A stretch of 64,000 nucleotides of DNA from JAWPMT01 sp965267435 (GTDB lineage Bacteria > Bacteroidota > Bacteroidia > Cytophagales > Cyclobacteriaceae): contig OZ253960.1 of assembly GCA_965267435.1 (NCBI GenBank), forward strand, positions 434,001 through 498,000, written 5' to 3'. The notes under the pieces were generated by a model. That model searched no databases and was not told the origin of the DNA. It worked only from the letters and a program-made list of their open reading frames with translations. Of the stretch, positions 17,960-27,128 are shown piece after piece. Within the stretch, counting starts at the first letter, position 1; each line of letters starts with the position of its first letter. The position numbers were made by a program, and so were the translations under genes.

Positions 17960-20716
17960 TCAGAAAGAGAAGTTGTAAGTAATGGTCGGAATGGGGTCCT
18001 TGAAGACAAGCAGCTTATAGCCCTCGACAAATTCGCCATTCAGATTGAAGAATACCGAGTAAATATTGTCCCTACCCCACAGGTTGTATACAGAGAATGT
18101 CCATGAGGAGTGACCGACTTTTTCCACCTTGTGGCTCCCTTCCACATTGATACCTATGTCCATTCGGAAGTAATCAGGCACTCGAAAGGAATTGCGGTCT
18201 GAGTAGAGGATATTTTCGGAGTTTCTGAAGCGCCACTTACCTACGGGGTAGGTGACGGGCACGCCGGTAGCATACACAAGATTGAGTGTCATCGACAACC
18301 GCCTGGAGAACTTGTAGTTGGTGATTGAGTTGACATAATGTGGCTTGTCATACGCCGTACGGTAGAACTCTCCTGAGTTGATGATTTCCTCAGGGTAATC
18401 CCCATTGAGTTGGATCAGGGAGCGTGAGAAGGTATAGTTGAGCCATCCTGTCCACCAGCCGCCGTTTTTCTTGAAGGACAATTCCAGCCCGTATGCGCGT
18501 CCTGGTCCCTGCAGAGTACTCGCTTCAATGGCCTTGTTGAACTGGAGATCGGCACCCACCTTGAAGTCTATCAGGTTTTGTATGTCCTTGTAGTAAATCT
18601 CTGCGGAAGTTTCAATCGTGTTTCTGCCATAGAAATTGCGATAATAGCCGATAGCGTATTGGTCGGCGATTTGCGGCTTAATGTGTTCGTTGGACAATCG
18701 CCAGTTGTCGGTAGGGGCGATGGAAGCCGCATTGAGCAGCAGATGGATGTACTGTCTCGTGCGGTTGTAACTCACCTTCACCGAGCTGTTGTCGTCCAGT
18801 GAGTAGCGTGCAGCCGCACGAAATTCTGGGCCGTGATACGTCTGAATAACCTCGTTGTCCTCGTATTCTACCGTGCCAACTCTATTGAATGTGTTCCTGG
18901 GACCATCAGTGGCATAGACAAACGATGTTCCTGGGCCGAGGGCGTTGAAGATTGAGTACCTGAGGCCACCATTGACAGAGAGTTTATCTGAGATGGTATA
19001 GTGTGTGGACCAGTACAGAGCGCTTTCAAGACCCTGTTCCTGTTGTAGGTCATCGGAGAGGATGAGGGACTCATTACCAGATGGGCGTTTCTCTCCTGGG
19101 TTGATGGAGTAGTACTTCGATTCTACACCGAAGACGTGATCCAATCGCTCGCCGGCAGCCCAGTCAAAGTGTGCGGCGGCGCTGCTCTCCTGCAATTCGT
19201 AGCCCACTGTAAATGCCTGACTGGGCAATTCGTCGTAGTCGATTTCATAACCGTAGCGGCTGTGGCTGGCGCGGAAGTCAGCCTGCAGCGCTTCATTGAA
19301 AATATGCCGCCAGCTCGTCGTATAAACCTGGTTTTCGTACGAATAGTCGGAGAACGACAGCAGCGAATCCGCTTGCAACTTGAAGCGGTCCTTGCTGTAA
19401 TAGGCGGTGGCGGTGACCTCATCACCATTCTCAAATCGATGGTGGATCTTGGCCAGCGCATCATAAAAGGAGACATCCTGGTTGGCCAGCGCAGAGTTGC
19501 TGATTCTGTCGATAAGGAAATCTGAGTACGTCGTTCTGCCGGCGACCAGCACGGATGGTCCGTTTTTGCCTATGGGTGTCTCAAGCATCACCTTGGAAGT
19601 CACGACGCCAATGCCACCCTCACCCGAAAATTTCTCTTTATTTGGTGTCTTCGTGGCAATATCAAAAACCGAGGATAGGCGACTACCAAAGTTGGCAGGA
19701 ATGCCACTCTTGTACAATTCCATCCCTTCGACCGTAGCCGAGTTAAATACGCTGAAAAACCCAAAGAAGTGGTTTGTATTGTACACCGGGGCACCATCCA
19801 GTAGGAACAGGTTTTGGTCCGCCTTACCTCCGCGGATGTTGATACCTGCCGCTCCTTCACCCACGTTTTGCACGCCAGAAGTCGTAGTCGCAACGCGGAT
19901 GATATCCGCTTCACCCAATACGGCAGGCACGATCTTGATGTTCTCCCGATTGATTTTGGTGATTCCCATTTGCGTGCTCTTGACATTGAACTCCCGGTCT
20001 GCACTCACCGTCACCGCATTGAGGGCAATCACGTCCACTTGCATCCCAACATCAAACTGCCCGTCGGAAAGAGCTATGATGTTTCGAAAGGTATTCTTCA
20101 TGTTCACAGACTGGAACTGAAGCGTATGTCTCCCCGATGGTACAGTCAATGAGTAGAAACCATCTGTTCCGGTACTGGTGCTCGTGAAGGGGTTTTGCAT
20201 ATATACCAATGCACCTTCTACAGGCTTCTCGCTGTCGGCCTCGGTGATATATCCCGCAATGGTCACACTCCCTCCTTGTTCGAAGAGGTTGCGACTACCG
20301 ATCTCGTATGTGCGATCCTCGGGATTGTCCGCGCCGTTTTGGTATTCTCTCGAAAAGACAAAACCGGTCTCAACCACATCATTTGACGATTCCTCTTGAA
20401 GCAGTGCAGCAATAGGTGGATCGGTGATGATAGGTGTGTTATTGGTGAGTATTATCCGTTGGCCATCGAGGTGAAACGTAATGGTCGTCTGCTCCAGCAA
20501 TGTTGTCAGGTGTCCGGGTATGTCAGAGTTAGGGACGCTGGGGCTGATAAGGATGATATCCTCGAGCCATTCGGACCGGTAGTAGAATTCGTAAGAAGTG
20601 CGGTCCTCCAGCTGCTGAATGTGCTGGATGAGGGTCACAGTATCACTCTGGCTAGCCTCCTGCGCGCTGAGCGCAATCGTGCAGTGAAGGAAGGTCAGGA
20701 ATAGAAATCTTTTCAT
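17960..20716 (-). CDS. TonB-dependent outer-membrane receptor with STN and carboxypeptidase-like domains
   Basis: A 918-residue protein: signal peptide 1-18 (ending ALSAQ); STN (secretin/TonB short N-terminal) domain at about 22-112; carboxypeptidase-regulatory-like domain at about 150-235 (VTIAGYITEADSEKPVEGAL); plug at about 240-360 with GVQNVGEGAAGINIRGGKAD and L-F-L-L-D-G-A-P-V; then a 22-strand-type beta-barrel ending in an aromatic C-terminus (ITYNFSF). It imports a large or scarce ligand across the outer membrane using TonB energy. The STN domain suggests signalling to an anti-sigma factor, but no FecI/FecR pair is adjacent; the sigma/anti-sigma pair at 34.3-35.6 kb is RskA-type. Start and stop overlap or abut both neighbours. 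Confidence 0.93.
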   Translation of the reverse strand: MKRFLFLTFLHCTIALSAQEASQSDTVTLIQHIQQLEDRTSYEFYYRSEWLEDIILISPSVPNSDIPGHLTTLLEQTTITFHLDGQRIILTNNTPIITDPPIAALLQEESSNDVVETGFVFSREYQNGADNPEDRTYEIGSRNLFEQGGSVTIAGYITEADSEKPVEGALVYMQNPFTSTSTGTDGFYSLTVPSGRHTLQFQSVNMKNTFRNIIALSDGQFDVGMQVDVIALNAVTVSADREFNVKSTQMGITKINRENIKIVPAVLGEADIIRVATTTSGVQNVGEGAAGINIRGGKADQNLFLLDGAPVYNTNHFFGFFSVFNSATVEGMELYKSGIPANFGSRLSSVFDIATKTPNKEKFSGEGGIGVVTSKVMLETPIGKNGPSVLVAGRTTYSDFLIDRISNSALANQDVSFYDALAKIHHRFENGDEVTATAYYSKDRFKLQADSLLSFSDYSYENQVYTTSWRHIFNEALQADFRASHSRYGYEIDYDELPSQAFTVGYELQESSAAAHFDWAAGERLDHVFGVESKYYSINPGEKRPSGNESLILSDDLQQEQGLESALYWSTHYTISDKLSVNGGLRYSIFNALGPGTSFVYATDGPRNTFNRVGTVEYEDNEVIQTYHGPEFRAAARYSLDDNSSVKVSYNRTRQYIHLLLNAASIAPTDNWRLSNEHIKPQIADQYAIGYYRNFYGRNTIETSAEIYYKDIQNLIDFKVGADLQFNKAIEASTLQGPGRAYGLELSFKKNGGWWTGWLNYTFSRSLIQLNGDYPEEIINSGEFYRTAYDKPHYVNSITNYKFSRRLSMTLNLVYATGVPVTYPVGKWRFRNSENILYSDRNSFRVPDYFRMDIGINVEGSHKVEKVGHSSWTFSVYNLWGRDNIYSVFFNLNGEFVEGYKLLVFKDPIPTITYNFSF

Positions 20717-21450
20717 AATGACGAGGAGAGTAGTTCATCACAGTAGCCCACTAGCTGGGCAAAATCCTTGTCGTTGCCTTCCTTTATGACGAGGCGACGG
20801 GATCTTATGAAGCGCTTGATCGTTTTCTTGTGGTCTGGAAATAAAAGCATCAAATCTCGTTTACCTCTGATCCTCCTGAAGCCATCGGAGGTTTCGAGAT
20901 AGTAGACGATGGATAATGGAAAGATGATGTCTCCAATCCCCACGCGGCTGATTTTGGTCCTTCTGGCAATGAGGTCCATCCCCTCACCACGATAGAGGAC
21001 GTGGTAAAACCCTTCGCCTTTCGCCGGAGCGTAAGTCTCTCCATACCTTTCGAAGGTGAAGTCCTCGATTTGAAACCTTTCCACTTGCAGTGGATTTACC
21101 TCCAGAAATTGCTTTTCATCGGCCAATGGGAAATTGGCGTTTCTGAGGACCAGCACTTCATTGACCAGGTCATAGATCATCGCGATATTGTCGTACGTCT
21201 GATCACGGTAGATGATCTGCCCTTCAAACCACTGCCCTTTTCCAAGGAAAGGGTGAGCAGCAATGGTACGTGTAGGTATGTCGTAAAATGCCCCCTCGTA
21301 GAGGTTGGGATTTTTGCCGGCGAATAGACTGTCGTACCATGCTCCGGGGTTTTCCGCCAAGTTCAAATTGCCGACAGAGTATTGTGCTGAGACCGTGGAA
21401 TAGCCCAGCAGAAACCCGCAGGTTAGTGCTATAAATGTCGTTTTGCTCAT
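20713..21450 (-). CDS. Secreted protein of unknown function, first gene of the TonB receptor operon
   Basis: 245 residues with a signal peptide (MSKTTFIALTCGFLLGYSTV, then SAQ). The mature part is beta-rich with aromatic and acidic residues (GQWFEGQIIYRDQTYDNIAM, then IYDLVNEVLVLRN), and ends in a basic helical region (K-K-T-I-K-R-F-I-R-S-R-R). I recognise no named domain. It shares an ATGA overlap with the TonB receptor start, so its level is coupled to the receptor. It may process or bind the imported ligand. Confidence 0.75.
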   Translation of the reverse strand: MSKTTFIALTCGFLLGYSTVSAQYSVGNLNLAENPGAWYDSLFAGKNPNLYEGAFYDIPTRTIAAHPFLGKGQWFEGQIIYRDQTYDNIAMIYDLVNEVLVLRNANFPLADEKQFLEVNPLQVERFQIEDFTFERYGETYAPAKGEGFYHVLYRGEGMDLIARRTKISRVGIGDIIFPLSIVYYLETSDGFRRIRGKRDLMLLFPDHKKTIKRFIRSRRLVIKEGNDKDFAQLVGYCDELLSSSL

Positions 21451-21638
21451 TAGTTAGGGGACCTCTCTTTAGTGTGTGGAGAATTAGGTCATGATTACAA
21501 AGGTGTTCATTTATCCTATTATTTGGCCAAACTTCTCCATAAATGGCGCCTTTTTATCAATCATCGGTTATCGCAGGCCTAACGACGGGAGCCCCGTTGA
21601 TAATGATAATTGAAAGGCAATCTCTATATATCCTATAG

Positions 21639-21659
21639 GAACTTCGCGACCCGAAGTTC
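21639..21659. repeat. Short hairpin upstream of the zinc-ribbon protein
   Basis: GAACTTCG (21,639-21,646) pairs with CGAAGTTC (21,652-21,659) across a 5-base loop. It is 30 bases before the next plus-strand ATG. The CTTCG/CGAAG core recalls the hairpin at 12,718-12,746. Possible 5' leader structure or dispersed palindrome. Confidence 0.4.
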
Positions 21660-21689
21660 TTGTTATTGAATGCATAACAACAAATACCC

Positions 21690-21971
21690 ATGTCAGCCTT
21701 ACTTGAAAAACTCTTTGGCCAGAAAAAATTTTCAAAATTTTTTACGAACGATGAGCTATACGATGCCGGCCTCTGCCCCAACTGCTGGGGGGAGCAGGAA
21801 TATGACAATCAGTTCCGAGATCTGCTCAAAGACAAGCAGGTTGACGTGAACAATCACAATTCTCGCCATGCTTTTATACAAGAATTCGTAGTAAAGAATG
21901 TCGAAGGTATCCACTTGAAAAGGGGCGAGCATAGTGTGATTTGTGCCCGGTGCAACACTGTTTTTGAATAG
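21690..21971 (+). CDS. Small zinc-ribbon-like protein
   Basis: 93 residues with two Cys pairs, L-C-P-N-C-W-G near residue 29 and I-C-A-R-C-N near residue 86, spaced like a split zinc ribbon. The middle part (EFVVKNVEGIHLKRGEH) resembles small conserved Bacteroidota proteins of unknown function. It is cytoplasmic, with no signal or membrane segment. The AraC-type regulator gene ends one base beyond its stop on the opposite strand. Nucleic-acid or protein binding through zinc is inferred only from the Cys pattern. Confidence 0.75.
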   Translation: MSALLEKLFGQKKFSKFFTNDELYDAGLCPNCWGEQEYDNQFRDLLKDKQVDVNNHNSRHAFIQEFVVKNVEGIHLKRGEHSVICARCNTVFE

Positions 21972-21972
21972 G

Positions 21973-22827
21973 TTATTGACTGAATCGCTTTCTGAATTCC
22001 GTGGGATTCTCACCAGTTAGTTTCTTGAAAGTTCGATTGAAGTACGACAGGCTCTCAAACCCGCAGGAGAAACAGGTCTCACTCACATTGTGTCCCATCA
22101 TGAGCATCCTCTTGGAGGCATCGATGCGGTATTGATTCACGAACTCTGTAAACGTCAACTTGGTCATTTTCTTGAAAAAGCGACAAAAGGCCTCATACGT
22201 CAGATTGGCTAGGTCCGCCACTTCATGCCCGTCGATTTTGTGGGTATAGTGCTCATCGATGTAACCATAGACTTTCTTTAGTCGGTTTTGATCTCGTTGG
22301 GTGTATTGATTTTGGAATGGAGCCGGGTGGAGTTTCTCCATGCCCTCGTCATTGCTGAGAATGAACAGGATGCGGAGCACACTCAGAAATTGTTCGAAGC
22401 TCGAGAGGCCCGGGAGTTTACGGAGCATCGGCGCCATTACCTTGCGCATCGGGGGACTGAAAGCAATACCGTGAGACGACAACTCAACAAGCCGGCGTAT
22501 CTGTCCCAATTCTGGTGTAGGGGCAGGCTGTGATTGCAGGAAATCCGGCCGGAGGTGGACGACATACTTCTCATAATGCGTCTTGATGCCGAAGTCAAAA
22601 TTGAGGTGGGGAATGTTGGAGCCGATCAGGACGAGGTCGCTGCCCTGAAATCTCGATATGTGATCACCGACATGCCGCGTACCATCTGCGCCCTCAATAT
22701 AGACCAGCTCAAACTCGGGGTGAAAGTGCCAGAAGAAGAAGTCACTCAAATCAGGATTGATCATGAGTCGAAGAGAGCTCCCATCGGGGATGGGAATCTG
22801 TTCCAGGTCCGTTTTTAGGTGAGCCAT
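21973..22827 (-). CDS. AraC family regulator with N-terminal cupin sensor
   Basis: 284 residues. Residues of about 15-110 form a cupin-like ligand-binding beta-barrel (FHPEFELVYIEGADGTRHVG). The C-terminal AraC domain has two helix-turn-helix units: the first in HEVADLANLTYEAFCRFFKK, the second in MMGHNVSETCFSCGFESLSY followed by the signature FNRTFKKLTGENPTEFRKRF. The family responds to sugars or related small molecules. It is divergent from the PhyH dioxygenase gene with 141 bases between them, which suggests control of that gene and the downstream symporter and SDR. Confidence 0.93.
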   Translation of the reverse strand: MAHLKTDLEQIPIPDGSSLRLMINPDLSDFFFWHFHPEFELVYIEGADGTRHVGDHISRFQGSDLVLIGSNIPHLNFDFGIKTHYEKYVVHLRPDFLQSQPAPTPELGQIRRLVELSSHGIAFSPPMRKVMAPMLRKLPGLSSFEQFLSVLRILFILSNDEGMEKLHPAPFQNQYTQRDQNRLKKVYGYIDEHYTHKIDGHEVADLANLTYEAFCRFFKKMTKLTFTEFVNQYRIDASKRMLMMGHNVSETCFSCGFESLSYFNRTFKKLTGENPTEFRKRFSQ

Positions 22828-22968
22828 GGCTTATTATAGCAGATAAATTGGGTAGGTAGGGTAATAAATATCAATATAGTTCAAATTTTGATCATTATGG
22901 GTGAAGTACAAGACCGGTGACCTCCCCAACTTTGAACTATAATTTTTGAACTAAACCCAATAAAAGAT

Positions 22969-23955
22969 ATGGAACAGATCAAAGAAGCCGAACAAGCAGT
23001 ACACAATCCCAACGAAAACCACAAAGAGATTCCCGGCAATCCATCGACGGCCACGTCGAGTAAGATCAAGTTGAGCGATCGCTCTAATGGCAAACCCCTT
23101 CGCGTACTTAGTGAAGAGGACTGGAAGTTCTGGATTCACAACGGCTACGTAGTGATCAAGAATGCTGTTCCCAGAGAGCAGGCGCTGAAGACCGCAGACT
23201 TTCTGTGGGAGTTTGAAGAGAAAGACCAGAATGATCCCAGCACGTGGTATACGCAGGAGCGTGCCGAGGCTGGTATGAAGGAATTGGTTGGTACAGGCAT
23301 GGTAGAAGTTTACAACAACCAATCCCTGTGGGACAATCGACAAACGCAGCGTGTCTATGATGCTTTCGTAGACATTTGGGGCGTAGAGGAGCTGTGGTGC
23401 ACCATTGACCGTGCAAACCTGAACTTCCCGATTCGTCCGGGCTTCGAATACAAAGGCTTTATCCACTGGGACTACGATCCTGAGACCAAGCCTCAGAACG
23501 TACAGGGTGTGTTGGCATTGGCTGATCAGACCGATGAAAACATGGGAGGATTCCAGTGTATCCCTGAGCTCTTCAGGACTTATGACACCTGGAAATTGAC
23601 TCAGCCTGCAGATCGTAATCACTTCCAGCCAGACATCACAGGCTTTGAGGACAAGATCGAGAAGGTGAAGTTGGAAGCGGGCGATTTGCTGATCTTCAAC
23701 TCCAGCCAGCCTCACGGCATCCGTGCGAATCGCTCCAAAGACAAAGTGAGAATGGCCCAGTATATCTCCATGATGCCTGCAGAGGAGGACAACGAGCAGA
23801 TGAGAGAGTGGAGGATCAATTCATGGAAGAACCGCGTAGCACCTGAGGGTCACGCCTTCCCCGGCGATCCCCGCGGATATGAGCAAAATAAGTATGACAC
23901 TGCCCAACTCACCGATCTCGGAGAGAAATTGCTCGGCCTAAAAAGCTGGTCATAA
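22969..23955 (+). CDS. Phytanoyl-CoA dioxygenase (PhyH) family oxygenase
   Basis: A 328-residue Fe(II)/2-oxoglutarate oxygenase. The iron triad is visible: H166-W-D168 in G-F-I-H-W-D-Y-D and distal H249 in S-S-Q-P-H-G-I-R-A-N-R, with the following Arg residues for 2-oxoglutarate. The double-stranded beta-helix core includes G-D-L-L-I-F-N-S. There is no signal peptide. PhyH enzymes hydroxylate lipids, nucleosides, quaternary amines or sugars; the substrate is not evident here. It is the first gene of a probable unit with the sodium symporter 44 bases downstream, opposite an AraC regulator, so I infer a role in catabolism of an imported compound. Confidence 0.88.
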   Translation: MEQIKEAEQAVHNPNENHKEIPGNPSTATSSKIKLSDRSNGKPLRVLSEEDWKFWIHNGYVVIKNAVPREQALKTADFLWEFEEKDQNDPSTWYTQERAEAGMKELVGTGMVEVYNNQSLWDNRQTQRVYDAFVDIWGVEELWCTIDRANLNFPIRPGFEYKGFIHWDYDPETKPQNVQGVLALADQTDENMGGFQCIPELFRTYDTWKLTQPADRNHFQPDITGFEDKIEKVKLEAGDLLIFNSSQPHGIRANRSKDKVRMAQYISMMPAEEDNEQMREWRINSWKNRVAPEGHAFPGDPRGYEQNKYDTAQLTDLGEKLLGLKSWS

Positions 23956-23999
23956 GCAGTGATGCACAATATTGACCCAAACCTTAAATCCATGGCGCT

Positions 24000-25676
24000 A
24001 TGAGTGTCATGGATTTTTGGGATATCGCCATTATAGCAGCCTATTTTGGCGTGGTGCTATGGATCGCCTGGTGGGCGTCCCGGCAGACTACGAAAGACCA
24101 CGAACTGGAATCCTCGGACTACTTCCTTGCAGGAAAGAATGAGGGTTGGTTCGTCATCGGCGCCTCGCTCTTTGCGTCGAACATTGGTTCGGAGATCATT
24201 ATGGGTGTCTCAGGAGCTGGGGCTCGTGGAGACATGCCCAATGCGAATTTTGAGATCCTCGCAGCCCTGATCCTTATTTTGCTGGGTTGGGTCTTCGTGC
24301 CTTTTTACTTGAGGACTGGAGTATACACGATGCCCGAGTTCCTGGAGAAGCGGTACTCCCGGGCTTGTCGTGATTACTTGTCGGTGATCTCCATTCTTGC
24401 CTATGTGATCACGAAGATCTCACTGATCATCTTCGCTGGCGCCCTGGTATTTGAGACGATGGGCGTACCCTTCTGGACGGGAGCGATTATCACTGTGCTG
24501 GCGACAGGATTCTACACGGTATTGGGTGGACTGAAAGCGGTGATCTATACAGACATGATCCAGAGCTTCATTTTGCTGGCCGGTACAGGTGCGGTGATGT
24601 ATTACGGCCTCAACGAGCTTGGCGGGTGGAATGAAATGGTCTTGACCCTGGAGGGTGCAGCCAAGATCCCAGGCAATCCTCCTTCTGCAAACTTCTTTAA
24701 CCTTTGGCGGTCCTTCGAAGATGCTGACTATCCCTGGACTGGAATGCTCTTTGGGGCGCCGATATTGGGTGTCTGGTACTGGTGTACAGACCAGTTCATC
24801 GTGCAGCGTACGCTTTCAGCCAAAGACATCAGCAACGCGAGAAGAGGGGCACTCTTCGCCGGTTTCCTTAAGCTTCTTCCCGTGTTTATCTTCTTCGTGC
24901 CCGGCGTCATTGCCTACGCGCTGATGCAGCGAGGGATGTTGGACTTCAGCCTTGAAAACCCGGATCAGGCACTACCTGCTATGATCACGGGATTCCTACC
25001 TGTGGGCATCAAGGGGTTGGCCATTGCGGGTCTCTTGGCGGCATTGATGAGTTCGCTGTCATCGGCATTCAACTCCTCGTCGACGCTGTTTACGATCGAC
25101 TTTTACAAACGCTATCGGCCCCAGGCTCCAGATAAGGAGCTCGTGTTTGTTGGCCAAATCGCTACAGTAGTCTTGGTATTTGTGAGCTTGGGATGGATCC
25201 CATTCATGAAGGCGCTGATGGGTGGAGGGATCTTCCACTACCTGCAGAGTATACAAGCGTACATTTCCCCGCCCATTGCGGCCGTCTTCCTGTTTGGGTT
25301 GTACTTCAAATGGATCAACGCCCGTGGCGCCATTGTTTCACTCTGGGCTGGATTTGTCCTTGGTATTACACGCTTGGTGACCGAGTTCATGGCGAATGAG
25401 GGAATCATCACCCTTGCTCCTGATTCTTTGTTGCAGCGGCTGCTCGATATCAACTTCTTGCACTATGCCATCATCCTCTTTGTATTCTGTGCTGGCGTTC
25501 TGATCGTGGTGAGTAAGCTGGGTCAGCCACAGTCGGAGGAAGTGTTGCGCGACGTGACATTCGATAAGAGCAAGAAAATGGAAGCTAATAGGAGGGACGT
25601 CATCTTGACTATCCTGCTGGCGGCCTGTGTCCTGATTCTATGGTTTGTCTTCAGCCCGTTGGGTATCGCCAAATAG
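24000..25676 (+). CDS. Sodium/solute symporter (SSS family, SGLT type)
   Basis: 558 residues with about 14 membrane helices. Conserved SSS signatures are present: YFLAGKNEGWFVIGASLFAS near the N-terminus, NIGSEIIMGVSGAG, TGFYTVLGGLKAVIYTDMIQ, YWCTDQFIVQRTLSAKD, and the Na2-site helix LMSSLSSAFNSSSTLFTIDF followed by Y-K-R. The last two motifs place it with the sodium/sugar (SGLT) branch, so a sugar or polyol is the likely substrate. It lies between the PhyH gene and the SDR gene, 44 and 10 bases away, which suggests an uptake-plus-catabolism operon under the AraC-type regulator. Confidence 0.93.
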   Translation: MSVMDFWDIAIIAAYFGVVLWIAWWASRQTTKDHELESSDYFLAGKNEGWFVIGASLFASNIGSEIIMGVSGAGARGDMPNANFEILAALILILLGWVFVPFYLRTGVYTMPEFLEKRYSRACRDYLSVISILAYVITKISLIIFAGALVFETMGVPFWTGAIITVLATGFYTVLGGLKAVIYTDMIQSFILLAGTGAVMYYGLNELGGWNEMVLTLEGAAKIPGNPPSANFFNLWRSFEDADYPWTGMLFGAPILGVWYWCTDQFIVQRTLSAKDISNARRGALFAGFLKLLPVFIFFVPGVIAYALMQRGMLDFSLENPDQALPAMITGFLPVGIKGLAIAGLLAALMSSLSSAFNSSSTLFTIDFYKRYRPQAPDKELVFVGQIATVVLVFVSLGWIPFMKALMGGGIFHYLQSIQAYISPPIAAVFLFGLYFKWINARGAIVSLWAGFVLGITRLVTEFMANEGIITLAPDSLLQRLLDINFLHYAIILFVFCAGVLIVVSKLGQPQSEEVLRDVTFDKSKKMEANRRDVILTILLAACVLILWFVFSPLGIAK

Positions 25677-25686
25677 GTGTGGAATC

Positions 25687-26487
25687 ATGGATCTAGGATT
25701 GAAGACTAAGAAAGCCTTTATCTCGGGGTCCACCTCCGGGATAGGCTTTGCCATCGCCAGGCATCTGGCAAATGAAGGGGTTGAAGTCATCCTCAACGGG
25801 CGAAGTGCGGACTCCACCCAGTCAGCTTGCGAGCGACTGTCTGAGGAGGTGAGTGGGGCGAAGGTTTCGGGACTGGCTGCGGATTTTTCCGAGCCGACAC
25901 AAGTGTCTCAACTCGTGCAATCATTGCAGGCCAGAGGCGTCGACATCCTTGTCAACAACGTGGGGATCTTCACTGCTCAGTCTTTCGAGGACACGGCGGA
26001 TGACGACTGGTCCCGGCTGATGGAGGTCAATGTCATGAGCGGTGTCCGACTAAGTCGGGCCTTGGTACCCCACATGCGTGAGCAGAACTGGGGGCGGGTT
26101 GTCTTCATTTCCAGTGAATGTGCTTCATTGGTCCCGGAAGACTTGATAGCCTATAGCACCACCAAGGCCGCCGTACAAGCAGTGTCCCGAGGACTTGCTC
26201 AAAGTCTAAAAGGCACGGATATCACCGTGAATACCATTATGCCGGGGTCGACATTGTCAGAGGGAGCAGAGCGGTTTTTGCAGGAAGCTGCTGCTAAGGA
26301 GGGTATCTCGCCGGACGAGGTTGCTGCCAATTTCTTCAAAGATGTGCGCACTACCTCGATCATCCAGCGATTTGCGTCGGTCGACGAAGTAGCACAAATG
26401 GTGACCTTCATCGCCAGTCCACGGGCATCGGCAACCACTGGAGCTGTGCTCAAAGTGGACGGGGGATCGGTACCGGGAATTGGTTAA
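25687..26487 (+). CDS. Short-chain dehydrogenase/reductase
   Basis: About 266 residues from ATG 25,687, 10 bases after the symporter stop; an upstream in-frame ATG at 25,645 would overlap the symporter and adds non-family sequence. Classical SDR motifs: the nucleotide-binding loop G-S-T-S-G-I-G, N-N-V-G at about residue 90, catalytic Ser in I-S-S-E-C-A and Y-S-T-T-K. The C-terminal A-T-T-G-A-V-L-K-V-D-G-G is the usual SDR end. It is an NAD(P)-dependent oxidation or reduction of a hydroxyl/keto group, probably on the compound imported by the neighbouring symporter (inference). Confidence 0.93.
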   Translation: MDLGLKTKKAFISGSTSGIGFAIARHLANEGVEVILNGRSADSTQSACERLSEEVSGAKVSGLAADFSEPTQVSQLVQSLQARGVDILVNNVGIFTAQSFEDTADDDWSRLMEVNVMSGVRLSRALVPHMREQNWGRVVFISSECASLVPEDLIAYSTTKAAVQAVSRGLAQSLKGTDITVNTIMPGSTLSEGAERFLQEAAAKEGISPDEVAANFFKDVRTTSIIQRFASVDEVAQMVTFIASPRASATTGAVLKVDGGSVPGIG

Positions 26488-26549
26488 GGTAGGAACCATC
26501 ATCATCTCATGGCGCTAATTATTTGGAGGTATCTTCCGATATTGGCGCC

Positions 26550-27128
26550 ATGAAATGGCTACTTATCTTTTTACTTATTCCCTCCCTCGTTATGGCGCAG
26601 GACGCTGAACTCCCTTACAAAGCGATTGGTGACTACCCCGATGACTATGGCCCGGGCAACGTCCTCTCCAGAATGGTGGACGGCCTGGGTTATCGCTATT
26701 ATTGGGCCTCTGAGGGACTCACGGAGACGGACCTCGCCTACAAGATTGAGGAGAACTCCAGGTCGACACGACAAACTTTGGAGCACCTACATGGCCTGTC
26801 TCGTGGTATCCTGAGTGCCTCAAGAGACATTCCCTTTCAGCGGCAATCAGCGGCTGAGCTGAGCTACGAGGATTTACGTGGCCAAACACTGACGAATTTG
26901 AAAATGGCCAGTGAGGCTTTTAGCGGAAAGTCCACTGACGAGCTCTCAGAGATGAACGTCATCTTCCAAAATCCCCAGGGCAACAGGGAGTTTGAACTAT
27001 GGCATGTGATGAATGGCTTCATCGCCGACGCACTCTATCACACCGGTCAGATCGTCACCTATCGACGAGCCAGCGGCAATCCCCTGAATCCGAAGGTGAA
27101 TGTCTTCATGGGCCGCAACAATGAGTAA
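26550..27128 (+). CDS. Exported DinB-superfamily protein
   Basis: About 192 residues from ATG 26,550 (MKWLLIFLLIPSLVMAQ), a clear signal peptide; the in-frame ATG at 26,523 would put nine residues before it. The four-helix DinB pattern is visible: G-L-G-Y-R-Y-Y-W-A in helix one, T-L-E-H-L-H in helix two, and W-H-V-M-N-G-F-I-A-D-A-L-Y-H-T-G-Q-I near the end, whose His residues would hold a metal. Most DinB/YfiT proteins are cytoplasmic; an exported version is less usual. Substrate unknown. It overlaps the next lipoprotein gene by 8 bases. Confidence 0.75.
   Translation: MKWLLIFLLIPSLVMAQDAELPYKAIGDYPDDYGPGNVLSRMVDGLGYRYYWASEGLTETDLAYKIEENSRSTRQTLEHLHGLSRGILSASRDIPFQRQSAAELSYEDLRGQTLTNLKMASEAFSGKSTDELSEMNVIFQNPQGNREFELWHVMNGFIADALYHTGQIVTYRRASGNPLNPKVNVFMGRNNE

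Noticed and set aside
22951..23715. A 254-codon minus-strand frame opposite the PhyH gene
   Set aside because: It covers the same bases as a PhyH dioxygenase with an intact iron triad and has no recognisable domain.
23991..24000. CATGGCGCTA at the symporter start repeated at 26,508-26,517 before the DinB-like gene
   Set aside because: A ten-base match between two start regions; the second forms a hairpin with the start codon region (26,545-26,552), but two cases are too few to call a control element.
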